Positions 38,741 through 53,124 of a stretch of 64,000 nt of DNA are shown here, one piece after another. The translations under genes were made by a program, and so were the position numbers. The DNA comes from Neobacillus cucumis. Its GTDB lineage: Bacteria; Bacillota; Bacilli; Bacillales; Cytobacillaceae. The notes below the pieces were generated by a model. It was not told the origin of the DNA. It did not search any database and saw nothing but the letters and a program-made list of their open reading frames with translations. The stretch lies in NCBI RefSeq assembly GCF_016908975.1, contig NZ_JAFBEX010000012.1:1-64000 (forward strand). Direction: 5' to 3'. Each line of letters begins with the position of its first letter. Position 1 is the stretch's first letter.

Positions 38741-38959
38741 TTATTCAGCAGAAGTTTCTGCTTTCTTTGAAATCCGATAAGTTAATTCACCACTATAAAT
38801 TTCCTCAAGTGCTTTTCCTACATATTTATAGGAAACATACTTAGGAAGTCGTTCATCTTTTACTTGAGACATCACGCGTGCCCGCTTAGCAGCCACAGAA
38901 ACAAGTGAATATTTTGAGTCAATTTTTTCTAATAATGAGTCAATAGACGGATATAACAT
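38741..38959 (-). CDS. rpoZ: DNA-directed RNA polymerase, omega subunit
   Basis: The small RNA polymerase subunit that helps assembly of beta'. The 72 residues begin [20 protein letters not shown] and include AAKRARVM, the conserved core. GGAGG lies nine bases before the ATG at 38959. It starts 1 bp after gmk, the usual arrangement. Confidence 0.95.
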   Translation of the reverse strand: MLYPSIDSLLEKIDSKYSLVSVAAKRARVMSQVKDERLPKYVSYKYVGKALEEIYSGELTYRISKKAETSAE

Positions 38960-38960
38960 T

Positions 38961-39587
<627 letters not shown>

Positions 39588-39851
39588 CTACCCTTCATCT
39601 ATAATTTCTTCACGGTCGGTTAAGCGATTGGCAACCGTCTCCGGCTGTACTGCTGAAAGAATGACATGGTCACTATCCATCACAATTACAGCGCGAGTCC
39701 GTCTTCCATAGGTGGCGTCAATTAACGATCCCCGATCCCTGGCATCTTGAATGATTCGTTTTATTGGCGCAGATTCAGGGCTGACAATGGAAATAATGCG
39801 ATTGGCAGAAACAATATTACCAAATCCAATATTGACTAATTTAATCGACAT
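39588..39851 (-). CDS. remA: Extracellular matrix regulator RemA (YlzA)
   Basis: A small DNA-binding protein that activates matrix (eps, tapA) and osmoprotection genes in B. subtilis. The 87 residues include [26 protein letters not shown], the hallmark of the DUF370 family, and the basic [19 protein letters not shown]. It lies between yloC and gmk as expected. The target genes are not in this window. Confidence 0.94.
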   Translation of the reverse strand: MSIKLVNIGFGNIVSANRIISIVSPESAPIKRIIQDARDRGSLIDATYGRRTRAVIVMDSDHVILSAVQPETVANRLTDREEIIDEG

Positions 39852-39931
39852 GGTTACTCATCCAATCATTAATAATATAATTTTGACCGTGTTGAATAGT
39901 TTCTAAACAATAGGCTCTGTTTAATTTCGCT

Positions 39932-40059
39932 GTTGATTTCCGCTCCAGGCGCTCGCTTTCCGCGGGCGTGCAGGGGAGCCTCCTCGGCGCTTATGCGCCT
40001 GTGGGGTCTCCCCTGCCCCGTACTCCCGCAGGAGTCGAGCGCCCTCCGCTCCAATCAAC
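39932..40059. repeat. Structured intergenic repeat, family A, copy 3 (short form)
   Basis: Complete copy with complementary ends GTTGATTTCCGCTCCAGGCG and CGCCCTCCGCTCCAATCAAC and an inner CGGCGCTTATGCGCC hairpin. It lacks the block of about 61 bp present in copies 1 and 2, the junction being CCGCAGG|AGTCGAG. It lies between yloC and remA. Confidence 0.85.
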
Positions 40060-40098
40060 AAAGAATAAAAAACACTTACAAAGCCATCCCAATAAATC

Positions 40099-40974
40099 CT
40101 ATTCGATATTCTGAACCTGTTCCTTCAGCTTTTCAAGTAAACTTTTGATCTCAACCACTTTTTTAGCAATATTTGAATCATTTGCTTTGGAACCAATGGT
40201 ATTGGTCTCTCGGTTCATTTCCTGGACGAGAAAGTCTAATTTCCTGCCAATCGGCTCACTTTCATCTAAGGTTTGCAAAAATTGTTGAATGTGGCTTCTT
40301 AACCGCGTAATTTCTTCATTTATATCAGCTTTATCTGCAAATACGGCAACCTCGGTTAGAATTCGGGTTTCATCCAATTGTCCATTGACAAACTCTTGAA
40401 TCCTTTTGGTCAAGCGGTCCTTAAAAGCTTGTACTGCAATAGGAGCAAATTTCTGAAGCTCGGTTACATTTGTTTCGATTTGAGCAGTAATCGATTGTAA
40501 GTCCCTTTTTAATTCTTCTCCTTCTGCCACCCGCATTTGTTTAAGCATCATCACCGCTTCTTCAACAGCCGAAAGGACTAACTTTTCAATTTCTTCATTA
40601 CCTTCTTCACTTTCTTCAATATGTAAAAGTTCTGTTCGATTGAGCAAATCTTGAAGGGTGATCATCCCTTCAATTCCAAATTTACTTTTCGCTTCAAGAA
40701 GGAATTGAACGTATTCCTCCATCAGCTTCCAATCAGGAAGGACCTTTTTAGAAACCATTGCTTCACCATCAACACTCACATACACTTCTACACGGCCGCG
40801 GCGAATATGCTGGCTTAAGATCTTTTTCATTTTATCTTCTATTTTTAAAAGCTGTCTGGGCATGCGGATATTTATTTCAGAAAAACGGTGATTAACGGTT
40901 TTTATTTCTACGTTCACCGAAAAGGTTCCAGATACTGACTTTGCTCTGCCGAAGCCTGTCATACTAATAACCAT
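40099..40974 (-). CDS. yloC: YicC/YloC family endoribonuclease-like protein
   Basis: A 291-residue member of the YicC family, whose E. coli member has been reported as an endoribonuclease. Family segments are the N-terminal SMTGFGRA, VEIKTVNHRFSEINIRMPR near 27-45, and the C-terminal DELTR-like region LDFLVQEMNRETNTIGSKAND. The start is uncertain: I use the ATG at 40974, though its ribosome binding site is weak; ATG four codons later is possible. Its neighbours remA and gmk are conserved. Confidence 0.9.
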   Translation of the reverse strand: MVISMTGFGRAKSVSGTFSVNVEIKTVNHRFSEINIRMPRQLLKIEDKMKKILSQHIRRGRVEVYVSVDGEAMVSKKVLPDWKLMEEYVQFLLEAKSKFGIEGMITLQDLLNRTELLHIEESEEGNEEIEKLVLSAVEEAVMMLKQMRVAEGEELKRDLQSITAQIETNVTELQKFAPIAVQAFKDRLTKRIQEFVNGQLDETRILTEVAVFADKADINEEITRLRSHIQQFLQTLDESEPIGRKLDFLVQEMNRETNTIGSKANDSNIAKKVVEIKSLLEKLKEQVQNIE

Positions 40975-41019
40975 CAGGTACACATCCAATCTTAGCTATT
41001 GATCGGCTCTTTATTTTAT

Positions 41020-41062
41020 AACAATAACAAAAGGTAATAGAACGAACTCTATCACCTTTTGG
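41020..41062 (-). terminator. Terminator after the calcium ATPase gene
   Basis: CAAAAGGTGATAGAG pairs with TTCTATTACCTTTTG, one of the longer stems in the window, then TTATTGTTAT on the minus strand. The T-run is interrupted. Confidence 0.75.
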
Positions 41063-41075
41063 ATTATATCATACT

Positions 41076-43754
41076 TTATTTTGTTTTTCTTAACAAAAAT
41101 GATCCTGCTAGTAAAAAAGTTGGTACTGACGATAACCCTAAAATTAGCAGCCAATCTTTTAGCGCTATAGGAAGCGTGTGAAAAATTGGTTGTAGTGGTG
41201 GGTAGTAAATAGCAATAATCATGAGCGCTAATGATGAGATAACGGCCCAAACGAGATACTGATTGCCAAACGGATTTCTTGATAATACCGACCTTTCACT
41301 GCGGCAGTCAAATACATGTATTAACTGAGCCATGACCAGAGTTGCAAAGGCAATCGTCTGTGCATATGGAAGTTGTCTTGAATCATTATGATACACAATC
41401 ATAAACGCTAAAAGCGTCACTAATCCTATTAGGAAACCGCGTGAAACCACCTTCCAACCGAGGCCCCTTGAGAAAACACCTTCATTCGGACTGCGCGGAC
41501 CACGTTTCATCACATTTTCCTCAGGCTTATCTAATCCTAATGCCATCGCCGGCAGACCATCTGTTACCAAGTTTACCCAAAGGATTTGAATTGGTAAGAG
41601 AGGCAGCGGCAAGGCTAAAAGCATCGCAAACAGCATAACCAAAATCTCACCGACATTGGATGCTAGTAAGTATCGGACAAATTTTCGAATATTTTCGTAT
41701 ATGTTTCTTCCTTCTTTAATAGCCACTTTAATGGTTGCAAAATTATCATCCAACAAAACTAGTGCTGAGGCTTCTTTGGCTACGTCTGTACCTGTAATAC
41801 CCATCGCAACACCGATATCAGCAGCCTTAATCGCAGGGGCATCATTGACACCATCGCCTGTCATAGCGACAATGTGTCCTCTATTTTGCAAAGCTTTAAC
41901 AATTTTAAGCTTATGTTCAGGGGATACCCTTGCAAAGACAGAAACGTCATCCACCACTTCTTCTAGTTCTTCAACGGACATCTCAGCAAGTGCTTTTCCC
42001 TCAAGCACCTTGCTTTTTTTCGTCAAAATCCCCAGCTGGGATGCAATCGCTTTGGCTGTTATGACATGGTCTCCCGTAATCATAACTGTTTTAATGCCCG
42101 CTTCCTTACACTCTTTCACCGCTGCTTTCACTTCAGGTCTTGGCGGATCGATCATCCCTTGAACCCCAATAAATGTTAATTTTTTTTCTGCTTCATGGTC
42201 GCTCAAGATTAATGTATTGGCAGGAATTGGCTTAAAGGCAATCGCAATCGTTCTTAGTGCCTGTGAGGCAAGTCCATTAATGGCATCTTGTACCTTAGTT
42301 TGCGATTCCTTACTTAAGTATTGTGTTCTCTCATCCCACAGAATGGACTCACAGATACCTAACACCACATCGGGTGCTCCCTTGGTTACGATGAAGTTGC
42401 GGCCCTGTTTGTCCTTCACATGGATACTCATCATTTTTCTCGTCGAGTCAAACGGAAATTCATTAACAATCGTAAATTCTTCTAATAATTTGGCGCGGTC
42501 AAAACCCGCTTTCATCGCACTAACAAGCAGTGCTCCTTCTGTTGGGTCTCCATCAAGGACATAATCATCATCTTTTATGGCCAATTCGGAATGGTTACAT
42601 AACATTCCAAAGATGAGCATTTGCTGTAATGCCTTTTCATCTCTTGGTTGCACATTCTGCTCATTCCGATAAAAATTCCCTTGCGGCTTGTACCCAACAC
42701 CGTCGACTGTCCATGTATTTCCACTACTCCATAAATGGGTAACGGTCATTTTATTTTGGGTCATCGTTCCTGTTTTGTCTGAACAAATAACCGAGGCACA
42801 GCCAAGTGTTTCAACAGCTGGCAGTTTCCTGACAATCGCATTTTTCTTAATCATTTTTTGTACACCTAATGATAGAGCAACCGTTACGATTGCCGGGAGA
42901 CCTTCAGGAATGGCGGCAACGGCGAGGGATACTCCTGCCAAAAACATTTCATATAATTCATGCCCCTGTAGGACACCGACAATTACCACTAAGACTGTCA
43001 AGAACAAGGCCACAATAATTAATATTTTTCCAAGCTGCTCCAAGCGCCGCTGCAGTGGTGTATCCTGAGACTCAGCATTTTGCAGTAAATCAGCAATCTG
43101 TCCCATCGCTGTTTTCATACCGGTCGCAATGACTACCCCTAATCCGCTTCCTCTCGTAATCATCGTCCCCATAAAAGCAATATTTTCCATATCGCCGATA
43201 CCGGGATTTGGATTAGTTAACGGGTCAACATGCTTGGCAACTGGCACGGATTCCCCAGTCAGCGCAGATTCCTCAATCTCTAAGCTTTTTGATTCAATGA
43301 TCCGAACATCTGCACCAATTCGATCACCACTGGCAAACTTTATAATATCCCCGATAACAATTTCTTTAGATGCAATCTTAATCCATTGTCCATCGCGCAT
43401 CACGGAAACCTGTGGTGCTGATAATTCTTTCAAGGCTTGAAGTGATCTTTCTGCTCGCCTTTCCTGGTAAAAGCCTAGGAAACCGTTTATTATCACAATT
43501 GCGATAATCGCAATGGCATCAATATATTCACCCAATAAACCAGAAATCAAGGTGGCAGCCAACAGCACTAACACCATAAAGTCTTTAAACTGGCTGAAAA
43601 ATAAAAGCAACGCCGATTGTTTTTCTCCCTCATCTAATTCATTTAGTCCGTGCTGTTTTACTCTCTTCTTTACTTCGTCCTGTGATAATCCAGAAGAAAA
43701 GTCGGTTTCTAGAGCCTTTTCTACTTGATTGATCTTCATTTCATGGAATTTCAT
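41076..43754 (-). CDS. yloB: P-type calcium-transporting ATPase (YloB/PMR1-like)
   Basis: Pumps Ca2+ across the membrane at the cost of ATP. The 892 residues show the P2A layout: cation ATPase N-domain (1-60), TM1-2 (about 55-95), actuator with TGES (SALTGESVPV near 180), the PEGLP motif in TM4 (AAIPEGLPAIV near 290), the phosphorylation site SDKTGTMTQN near 333, ATP-binding KGAPDV near 475, hinge TGDGVNDAPA near 620 and six C-terminal membrane spans. The closest known protein is B. subtilis YloB, expressed in sporulation. The Shine-Dalgarno-like GGGGG is about 20 bases away from the ATG, so initiation may be weak. Confidence 0.95.
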   Translation of the reverse strand: MKFHEMKINQVEKALETDFSSGLSQDEVKKRVKQHGLNELDEGEKQSALLLFFSQFKDFMVLVLLAATLISGLLGEYIDAIAIIAIVIINGFLGFYQERRAERSLQALKELSAPQVSVMRDGQWIKIASKEIVIGDIIKFASGDRIGADVRIIESKSLEIEESALTGESVPVAKHVDPLTNPNPGIGDMENIAFMGTMITRGSGLGVVIATGMKTAMGQIADLLQNAESQDTPLQRRLEQLGKILIIVALFLTVLVVIVGVLQGHELYEMFLAGVSLAVAAIPEGLPAIVTVALSLGVQKMIKKNAIVRKLPAVETLGCASVICSDKTGTMTQNKMTVTHLWSSGNTWTVDGVGYKPQGNFYRNEQNVQPRDEKALQQMLIFGMLCNHSELAIKDDDYVLDGDPTEGALLVSAMKAGFDRAKLLEEFTIVNEFPFDSTRKMMSIHVKDKQGRNFIVTKGAPDVVLGICESILWDERTQYLSKESQTKVQDAINGLASQALRTIAIAFKPIPANTLILSDHEAEKKLTFIGVQGMIDPPRPEVKAAVKECKEAGIKTVMITGDHVITAKAIASQLGILTKKSKVLEGKALAEMSVEELEEVVDDVSVFARVSPEHKLKIVKALQNRGHIVAMTGDGVNDAPAIKAADIGVAMGITGTDVAKEASALVLLDDNFATIKVAIKEGRNIYENIRKFVRYLLASNVGEILVMLFAMLLALPLPLLPIQILWVNLVTDGLPAMALGLDKPEENVMKRGPRSPNEGVFSRGLGWKVVSRGFLIGLVTLLAFMIVYHNDSRQLPYAQTIAFATLVMAQLIHVFDCRSERSVLSRNPFGNQYLVWAVISSLALMIIAIYYPPLQPIFHTLPIALKDWLLILGLSSVPTFLLAGSFLLRKTK

Positions 43755-43856
43755 CCGACCATCTCACTTCCCCCTTTTATAGACTTGCTCTAAGGAAAGC
43801 TTATTCATGGTCGTCCAAAAAAATGCTAGATGAAAATGTGATTGATAGGTAATATT

Positions 43857-43886
43857 AAGACAGATTTTCATCAGATAGGATATAAT
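43857..43886 (+). promoter_or_regulatory. sigma-A promoter of rqcH
   Basis: -35 AAGACA (43857-43862), 18-bp spacer, -10 TATAAT (43881-43886), about 33 bp before the rqcH start. Confidence 0.65.
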
Positions 43887-43918
43887 TGAAACATAGTTAC
43901 TAGAAAAGGATGTTTTCC

Positions 43919-45628
43919 ATGTCATTTGATGGTTTATTTACAAAAGCAATGGTGGACGAGCTTGTTCGTTCCCTCAAGGGCGGACGGATCAATAAAGTTC
44001 ATCAGCCATATAAAAATGAAGTTATTTTAACAATCCGCGCAAACGGAATCAATCAAAAACTTTTATTATCAGCTCACCCAAGTTATGCACGTGTCCAATT
44101 TACAAATGAAGCCTATGATAATCCAAGTGAGCCCCCAATGTTCTGTATGCTCCTTAGAAAGCATATTGAAGGCTATATTTTAGAGGATTTGTATCAGGTA
44201 GGCAATGATCGGATGATTGTGTTTGAGATTAAAGGAAGAAATGAAATTGGAGATATAAGTTATAAACAATTAATTATCGAAATTATGGGACGGCACAGTA
44301 ATATTGTGTTAGTCGATAAGACGCGCAATCTTATACTTGATAGCATCAAGCACGTTTCCTTCGCTGTAAATAGCCATAGAGCCATTCTTCCTGGGCAGCC
44401 TTATATCAATCCACCAGAACAACATAAACTCAATCCATTTACTGCTTTAGAAGAAGATGTGTTGAAGAAGATTGATTTTATGAATGGCAAACTTGATCGA
44501 CAGCTAGTCGAACACTTTGGAGGAATATCACCGCTCTTTGCAAAAGAAGTTATTTTCCAAAGTGGGTTAGCCAACCGGACAACCGTTCCACCTGCGTTTA
44601 TACGTCTAATAAACAAAATAAATACCGGTGATATTGCCCCATCAATTATGACTGCTAATGGGAAAGAATTATTTTATTTATTCCCACTTGAGCATGTCAA
44701 GGGAGATATAAAAACCTTTGCCACTCTTAGTGAAATGCTCGACCGTTTTTATTTTGGCAAAGCCGAACGAGACCGGGTGAAGCAGCAAGGGAATGATATT
44801 GAGAGATTTATAAGCAATGAAAAGGAAAAAAATGAAAAGAAAATAGACAAGCTTGAGCGGACACTTGAAGAGGCTGAAAAGGCAGAAAAGTTTCAACTAT
44901 ATGGAGAGTTGTTAACCGCTAATTTATTTGCTGTCAAAAAAGGAATGAAGGAAATCGAGGTTCTTAATTATTATGATGAGAACGGGGCCATGATTGTCAT
45001 TCAGCTGGATCAGAGAAAGTCACCTTCCGACAATGCACAGAAGTATTTTTCCAAATATCAAAAGGCAAAGAACGCTATTTCGATTGTGGTGGAACAAATC
45101 GACAAGGCACGTGAAGAAGTGGCGTACTTTGATAATTTGCTTCAGCAGGTAGAGTCAGCTTCACCTAAGGATTTGCAAGAAATCCGCGAGGAACTTGTGG
45201 AGGGCGGCTATATCCGCGAACGGCAAAAGCGTAATGGGAAAAAACTTCAGAACGCTAAACCTGTTTTGGATCAATTTATGGCTTCTGATGGGACAGAAAT
45301 AATTGTCGGTAAGAACAATAAGCAAAATGATTATTTAACCAACAAGCTGGCAGCACGCGATGAAATCTGGCTTCATACAAAGGATATTCCTGGGTCACAT
45401 GTGGTAATTCGCAGTAAGGAACCTTCTGATAAGACGATCCTAGAAGCGGCAAATTTAGCTGCCTACTATAGTAAGGCACGTAATTCAGGATCGGTCCCTG
45501 TCGATTATACAAAAGTCCGTCATGTAAAGAAACCTAATGGCGCAAAGCCTGGATTTGTTATTTATGATAATCAACAAACGATTTATGTGACGCCGGATGA
45601 GGAAATGGTTCTAAAATTGAAAAAATGA
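43919..45628 (+). CDS. rqcH: Ribosome quality control protein RqcH (NEMF/Rqc2 homologue)
   Basis: Binds stalled 50S-peptidyl-tRNA complexes and adds C-terminal alanine tails that mark the peptide for degradation. The 569 residues have the NFACT-N domain (1-200), helix-hairpin-helix, a long coiled coil (about 290-430) and the NFACT-R/RNA-binding region with [19 protein letters not shown] near 480. It is the only other plus-strand gene. I use the ATG at 43919 with AAAAGGATG upstream. Older annotations call the family fibronectin-binding protein A. Confidence 0.95.
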   Translation: MSFDGLFTKAMVDELVRSLKGGRINKVHQPYKNEVILTIRANGINQKLLLSAHPSYARVQFTNEAYDNPSEPPMFCMLLRKHIEGYILEDLYQVGNDRMIVFEIKGRNEIGDISYKQLIIEIMGRHSNIVLVDKTRNLILDSIKHVSFAVNSHRAILPGQPYINPPEQHKLNPFTALEEDVLKKIDFMNGKLDRQLVEHFGGISPLFAKEVIFQSGLANRTTVPPAFIRLINKINTGDIAPSIMTANGKELFYLFPLEHVKGDIKTFATLSEMLDRFYFGKAERDRVKQQGNDIERFISNEKEKNEKKIDKLERTLEEAEKAEKFQLYGELLTANLFAVKKGMKEIEVLNYYDENGAMIVIQLDQRKSPSDNAQKYFSKYQKAKNAISIVVEQIDKAREEVAYFDNLLQQVESASPKDLQEIREELVEGGYIRERQKRNGKKLQNAKPVLDQFMASDGTEIIVGKNNKQNDYLTNKLAARDEIWLHTKDIPGSHVVIRSKEPSDKTILEAANLAAYYSKARNSGSVPVDYTKVRHVKKPNGAKPGFVIYDNQQTIYVTPDEEMVLKLKK

Positions 45629-45631
45629 TGC

Positions 45632-45660
45632 AAAAAAGGGAGCTCTTAGCTCCCTTTTTT
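45632..45660. terminator. Bidirectional terminator between rqcH and the pyr operon
   Basis: AAAAAAGGGAGCT / AGCTCCCTTTTTT with a 3-nt loop; T-runs are present on both strands. It serves rqcH directly and the pyr operon after read-through of the 21-bp repeats. Confidence 0.9.
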
Positions 45661-45662
45661 AA

Positions 45663-45767
45663 TTTATCAGCGCTTTTCAATCGTTTATCAGTACTTATTG
45701 ATTATTTATCAGCACTTTTCAATCATTTAACGGCACTTTTATCTGCTTTATCAGCACTTTTAACATC
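45663..45767. repeat. Five tandem 21-bp repeats
   Basis: Five consecutive 21-bp units beginning TTTATCAG, TTTATCAG, TTTATCAG, TTTAACGG, TTTATCAG, each with CACTTTT-like middles. In the plus frame they read as leucine heptads (LSALFNR, LSVLIDY, LSALFNH, LTALLSA, LSALLTS). They lie between the rqcH terminator and the pyrE stop codon. Whether they are translated is unknown. Confidence 0.8.
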
Positions 45768-45791
45768 TTCCTGTTTTAGCACCGATAATTT

Positions 45792-46441
45792 TTATTTTAA
45801 CAGTGATTCTGCTGCTTCGAATTTTTGACTCCAGGCAGCTGTATCTTTGCTCCACTCAAGTAGGCTTTCTTGGTTTTCCGCACTTACATACCCCTTATCA
45901 ATCGCTACTTCAATTAAGGTTGAAAAATCCGTCAATGAAAAACTGGTAATCTTTTCTTCTTCAAATACTTGTTTTCCTTTTTCAAGGCCGTATGTAAAGA
46001 TCGATACAACACCTAGGACTTCACAGCCTGCTTCTTTTAACGCATTTACTGCCGTGACCACACTGCCTCCAGTAGAGATCAAGTCTTCAACTACTACTAC
46101 CTTTTGACCTTCCTCTGCTTTTCCTTCAATTTGATTACCTTTGCCATGACCCTTTGCTTTTGAACGAACATAGCACATTGGCAGATCCATAAGGTCGCTC
46201 ACCCAAGCAGCATGTGGGATACCAGCCGTAGCGGTACCAGCAACCACTTCTGTTCCTGGAAAATGGTCTTGAATCAACTGCTTTAGTCCAGTAGCAATGG
46301 CTTTCCTTACCTCTGGGTACGAAAGTGTTAATCGATTATCACAATAGATAGGAGAACGAAGTCCTGATGTCCATGTAAACGGCTCCTCGGGCTTTAAAGC
46401 AACCGCATTGATTTCTAGTAACTTTTCTGCAATTAAGTGTT

Positions 46442-46445
<4 letters not shown>
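45792..46445 (-). CDS. pyrE: Orotate phosphoribosyltransferase
   Basis: Joins orotate with PRPP to give OMP. The 217 residues contain the PRPP motif [14 protein letters not shown] near 117-130 and [16 protein letters not shown] near 25-40. The ATG at 46445 has GGGAG upstream. It is the last gene of the pyr operon and overlaps pyrF by 4 bp. Confidence 0.97.
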
Positions 46446-48837
<2,392 letters not shown>

Positions 48838-48841
<4 letters not shown>

Positions 48842-51800
48842 GCAAATACGGCCTCCTTTTTCATCGCTGCCATTGGTTCTGCTGAAAAGTTCATGGATTC
48901 AATTACTTTAAGAATTGCATCGGCTGTGTCAAGTGAAGTTAAGCATGGAACTCCATTTTCAACAGCTTCACGGCGAATTCTAAACCCGTCACGTTCAGGC
49001 TGTTTCCCTTTTGTCAGTGTATTAATAATGAAATGTGCTTCTCCATTATGGATGACATCTAACAGTGTTTTACCTTCTGAACCAATCTTATCAACAACCT
49101 TCACTCTTAGACCTGCTTCTTCTAAAACAGCTGCCGTTCCGCTTGTTGCCATTAAACGATACCCATTTGCAGAGAAACGCTTCGCAAGTTTTAAGGCTTC
49201 CTGTTTATCCTTATCAGCTACGGTAAACAATACTGTACCGAACGGTTGGATTTTCATGCCTGAAGCAACTAAACCTTTGTATAGAGCTTTTTCAAGCGTA
49301 ACATCTTTACCCATTACTTCACCAGTCGACTTCATTTCAGGTCCGAGTGTGATATCAACACTCTTAAGTTTAGCAAAGGAGAATACCGGCACTTTAACGT
49401 ATACCCCTTCTTTTTCTGTAACAAGGCCTGGGATGTATCCTTGGTCGATAATTGAGACACCTAGAATTGCTTTTGTTGCGATTTTTGCCATAGGGATATT
49501 CGTTATTTTACTTAAGAATGGAACAGTCCGGCTCGATCTTGGGTTGACTTCAAGTACATATACTTGATCACCTGCAAGCACATATTGGATGTTAAGTAAT
49601 CCGATAATATTTAAGCCCTTCGCCATTTTTTCTGTATACTCCACAAGTGTTTGTTTTACTTTTTCACTTAGAGTCTGCGGCGGGTAAACAGCTATGGAGT
49701 CACCTGAGTGGACGCCAGCTCGTTCGATATGTTCCATGATGCCTGGGATAAGGACGTTAGTCCCATCACAAATCGCATCAACTTCAATTTCTTTTCCTGT
49801 TAAATAACGGTCAATTAGGACTGGATGTTCTGGGTTCACTTTTACCGCATTTTTCATATAGTGAAGCAATTCCGCTTCTTGGTAGACAATCTCCATTGCC
49901 CTTCCTCCTAGTACATATGAAGGGCGGACAAGGACCGGATAACCGATTTCGCGGGCGATTACGAGTGCTTCATCGACCGACATAGCTGTTTTTCCAAGTG
50001 GCTGCGGGATGTTTAACTGCCCTAGTGCCTGTTCAAATTTATCACGGTTTTCTGCACGGTCTAAGTCTTCTAAGCTTGTTCCTAGGATTTTTACACCGTT
50101 TTCCTCAAGTTTTGCTGCCAAGTTGATTGCGGTTTGTCCGCCAAATTGAACGACAACTCCAACAGGTTTCTCTAAATCAATAATACTCATCACATCTTCA
50201 ATCGTAAGTGGCTCGAAGTATAATTTGTCAGAAATACTGAAATCCGTTGAAACTGTTTCTGGATTGTTATTAATGATAATGGCTTCATAGCCCGCTTCTT
50301 TAATCGCCTTTACAGAGTGAACAGTCGCATAATCAAACTCGATCCCCTGACCGATTCGAATTGGTCCAGATCCAAGAACAACGACGCTGTTTTTCTCTGT
50401 TACAATTGATTCGTTTTCCTCTTCATATGTGCCGTAATAGTATGGTGTTGCCGATTCAAATTCTGCAGCACAAGTATCAACCATTTTATAGACTGGAACA
50501 ATTCCGTGATTCTTTCTAATCTTATTAATTTCTTTTTCCGATACATTCCAGAGCTGACCTAATCTTTTATCAGTAAAGCCTTTTTGTTTTGCTTCCATTA
50601 AGATTTCCGTATCAAAAGGATTGGCTGCAATGACAGCCTCTAGTTTGATAATACCTTCCATCTTCTTCAAGAAAAATAAGTCGATTTTACTCCATTCGTG
50701 GATGGTTTCAATGGTTAATCCACGTTTTAATCCTTCTGCAATGTAAAAGAGCCTTTCGTCGCCTGCTTTGCGAATTCGTTTCTCAAGTAATTCATCATCG
50801 ATTTGAGCTGCATCATTTAATTCAAAATGATAGACGCCCGCTTCAAGGGATCGGATTGCTTTTAATAAGGATTCCTCAAAAGTACGTCCAATCGCCATGA
50901 TCTCTCCTGTAGCTTTCATTTGTGTTCCGAGTGAACGGTTACCCGATTCAAACTTGTCAAACGGCCATCTAGGGATTTTAGTAACGATATAATCTAATGC
51001 AGGTTCAAAACTTGCATAGGTTTTTCCAGTAACAGGGTTGATCATTTCATCAAGTGTTAAACCGACAGCAATTTTAGCTGCAAGCTTCGCAATCGGATAG
51101 CCTGTTGCTTTTGATGCTAAAGCCGAAGAACGGCTAACACGTGGATTTACCTCAATGATATAGTAATTGTAGCTGTATGGATCTAATGCAAGCTGAACAT
51201 TACAGCCCCCTTCAATCCCTAGAGCACGAATAATTTTTAAGGAAACATTGCGAAGCAGCTGGTATTCGCGGTCGCTTAATGTTTGACTAGGTGCTACTAC
51301 AATCGAGTCCCCAGTATGTACGCCGACTGGGTCAATGTTTTCCATATTACATACAACAATGGCATTGTCATTTCCATCACGCATTACTTCATATTCAATT
51401 TCCTTGAAACCTGCGATACTTTTTTCTAACAAACATTGCGTCACTGGGCTGTGCTTTAGTCCACTTGTAACAATTTCCTCAAGTTCCGCATCGTTATGGC
51501 AGATTCCGCCGCCCGTTCCTCCTAAGGTAAATGCAGGGCGAACAATCACAGGGTAACCGATTTTTTCAACAAATGCTTTCGCTTCAGCTAATTCATGGAT
51601 AATTTCACTGTCAGGCACTGGTTCATTAAGATCATTCATAAGGGTACGGAAAAGGTCGCGATCCTCTGCTTGGTTAATCGCTGAAAGTTTCGTACCAAGA
51701 ATTTCTACTTCGCATTCAGCTAAGACGCCTGATTTTGTAAGTTCGACCGCCAGGTTAAGACCTGTTTGTCCGCCAAGAGTCGCAAGAAGCGCATCTGGGC

Positions 51801-52044
51801 GCTCTTTGCGAATGATTCGGCTAACAAATTCTACCGTTAATGGCTCGATATAAACCGCATCCGCCATCTCTGTATCCGTCATGATCGTGGCCGGATTGGA
51901 GTTAACTAGAATGACTCGATAGCCTTCTTCTTTCAAAGCGATACATGCTTGGGCACCAGCATAGTCAAATTCTGCTGCCTGCCCGATGACAATTGGTCCT
52001 GAACCGATTACTAAAATGGATTTTATATCTGTGCGTTTAGGCAT
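48838..52044 (-). CDS. carB: Carbamoyl-phosphate synthase, large subunit (pyrimidine-specific)
   Basis: Makes carbamoyl phosphate from ammonia, bicarbonate and two ATP. The 1068 residues are two homologous halves, each with an ATP-grasp domain (GGTGGG-containing [13 protein letters not shown] near 168; [13 protein letters not shown] near 705), and a C-terminal MGS-like allosteric domain (from about 930). CAGGAGG precedes the ATG at 52044. The gene is called pyrAB in B. subtilis; it overlaps carA by 8 bp. Confidence 0.98.
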
Positions 52045-53124
52045 TTGCTGCAACCTCCTGTTTGTTCTTTTCCATCAAGTCCATAAATTGATTAAATAGG
52101 CCGTTTGCATCTTCCGGTCCTGGCGACGCTTCTGGATGGTATTGAACCGTAAAAGCTGGATAATCTAGATGCTTAAGTCCTTCGACTGTTCCATCGTTTA
52201 CTGCAATATGGGTAATATCTAATCTTGTATTTTTAATCGATTCTGCCTCAACTGTATAACCGTGGTTTTGTGAGGTAATCGCAACCTTTCCTGTTGTCAG
52301 GTCTTTGACGGGATGATTCGAACCGCGATGTCCGAATTTCATTTTCTCTGTATTCGCTCCGCATGCTAGGGCAAATAACTGATGGCCTAAGCAAATTCCA
52401 AACAGTGGAACTCTGCCTAAAACTCCTTTTAACATATCAATTGCTTCCGGAACATCCTTTGGATCCCCAGGTCCATTTGAAAGCATAATTCCGTCCGGTC
52501 GTAATTGGAGGATTTCTTCTGCTGTTGTATGGTATGGTACGACAACAACATCGCAATCACGCTGATTGAGTTCACGTAAGATTCCGTGCTTCATTCCAAA
52601 ATCAACAAGAACTACCCTTTTGCCGCGTCCTGGGCTTGGGTAAGGATTTTTTGTGGAAACTTGTTTAACTTGATTGGTTGGAAGCGGCGCTTTTTTTAAT
52701 TGATTCAAGACCTCGTTCGGATCTTTTTCAATGCTGCAAATTGCTCCTTTTAGAGTTCCATATTGACGGATAATTCTTGTTAATTTTCGTGTATCAATTC
52801 CAGCAATTCCAGGGATTTTTTTCATGTCAAAGTACTCGTCTAGCGTGTACTCGTTTCTCCAATTGGACGGGAAGTCTGCTGCTTCCTTAACGATTAAACC
52901 CTTTATCGCAGGATTAATGGATTCAAAATCATCACGGTTAATCCCATAATTTCCAATAAGCGGGTAGGTTAATGTTACAATTTGTCCGCAGTAAGATGGG
53001 TCGGAGATGATTTCTTGATAACCGGTCATCCCTGTATTAAAAACGACTTCACCAATTGTTTCTGTATCACTGCCAAAGCCTTTACCGATAAAAATGGTTC
53101 CATCCTCTAAAATTAGCTGTTTTT

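Noticed and set aside
39869-40148. Short frames on both strands over the yloC-remA gap
   Set aside because: Again produced by a family A repeat copy; similar frames occur at the other copies, with no start signals.
41011-41250. A 79-codon frame at the end of the calcium ATPase gene
   Set aside because: It overlaps the ATPase C-terminus in another frame and the terminator; no start signal.
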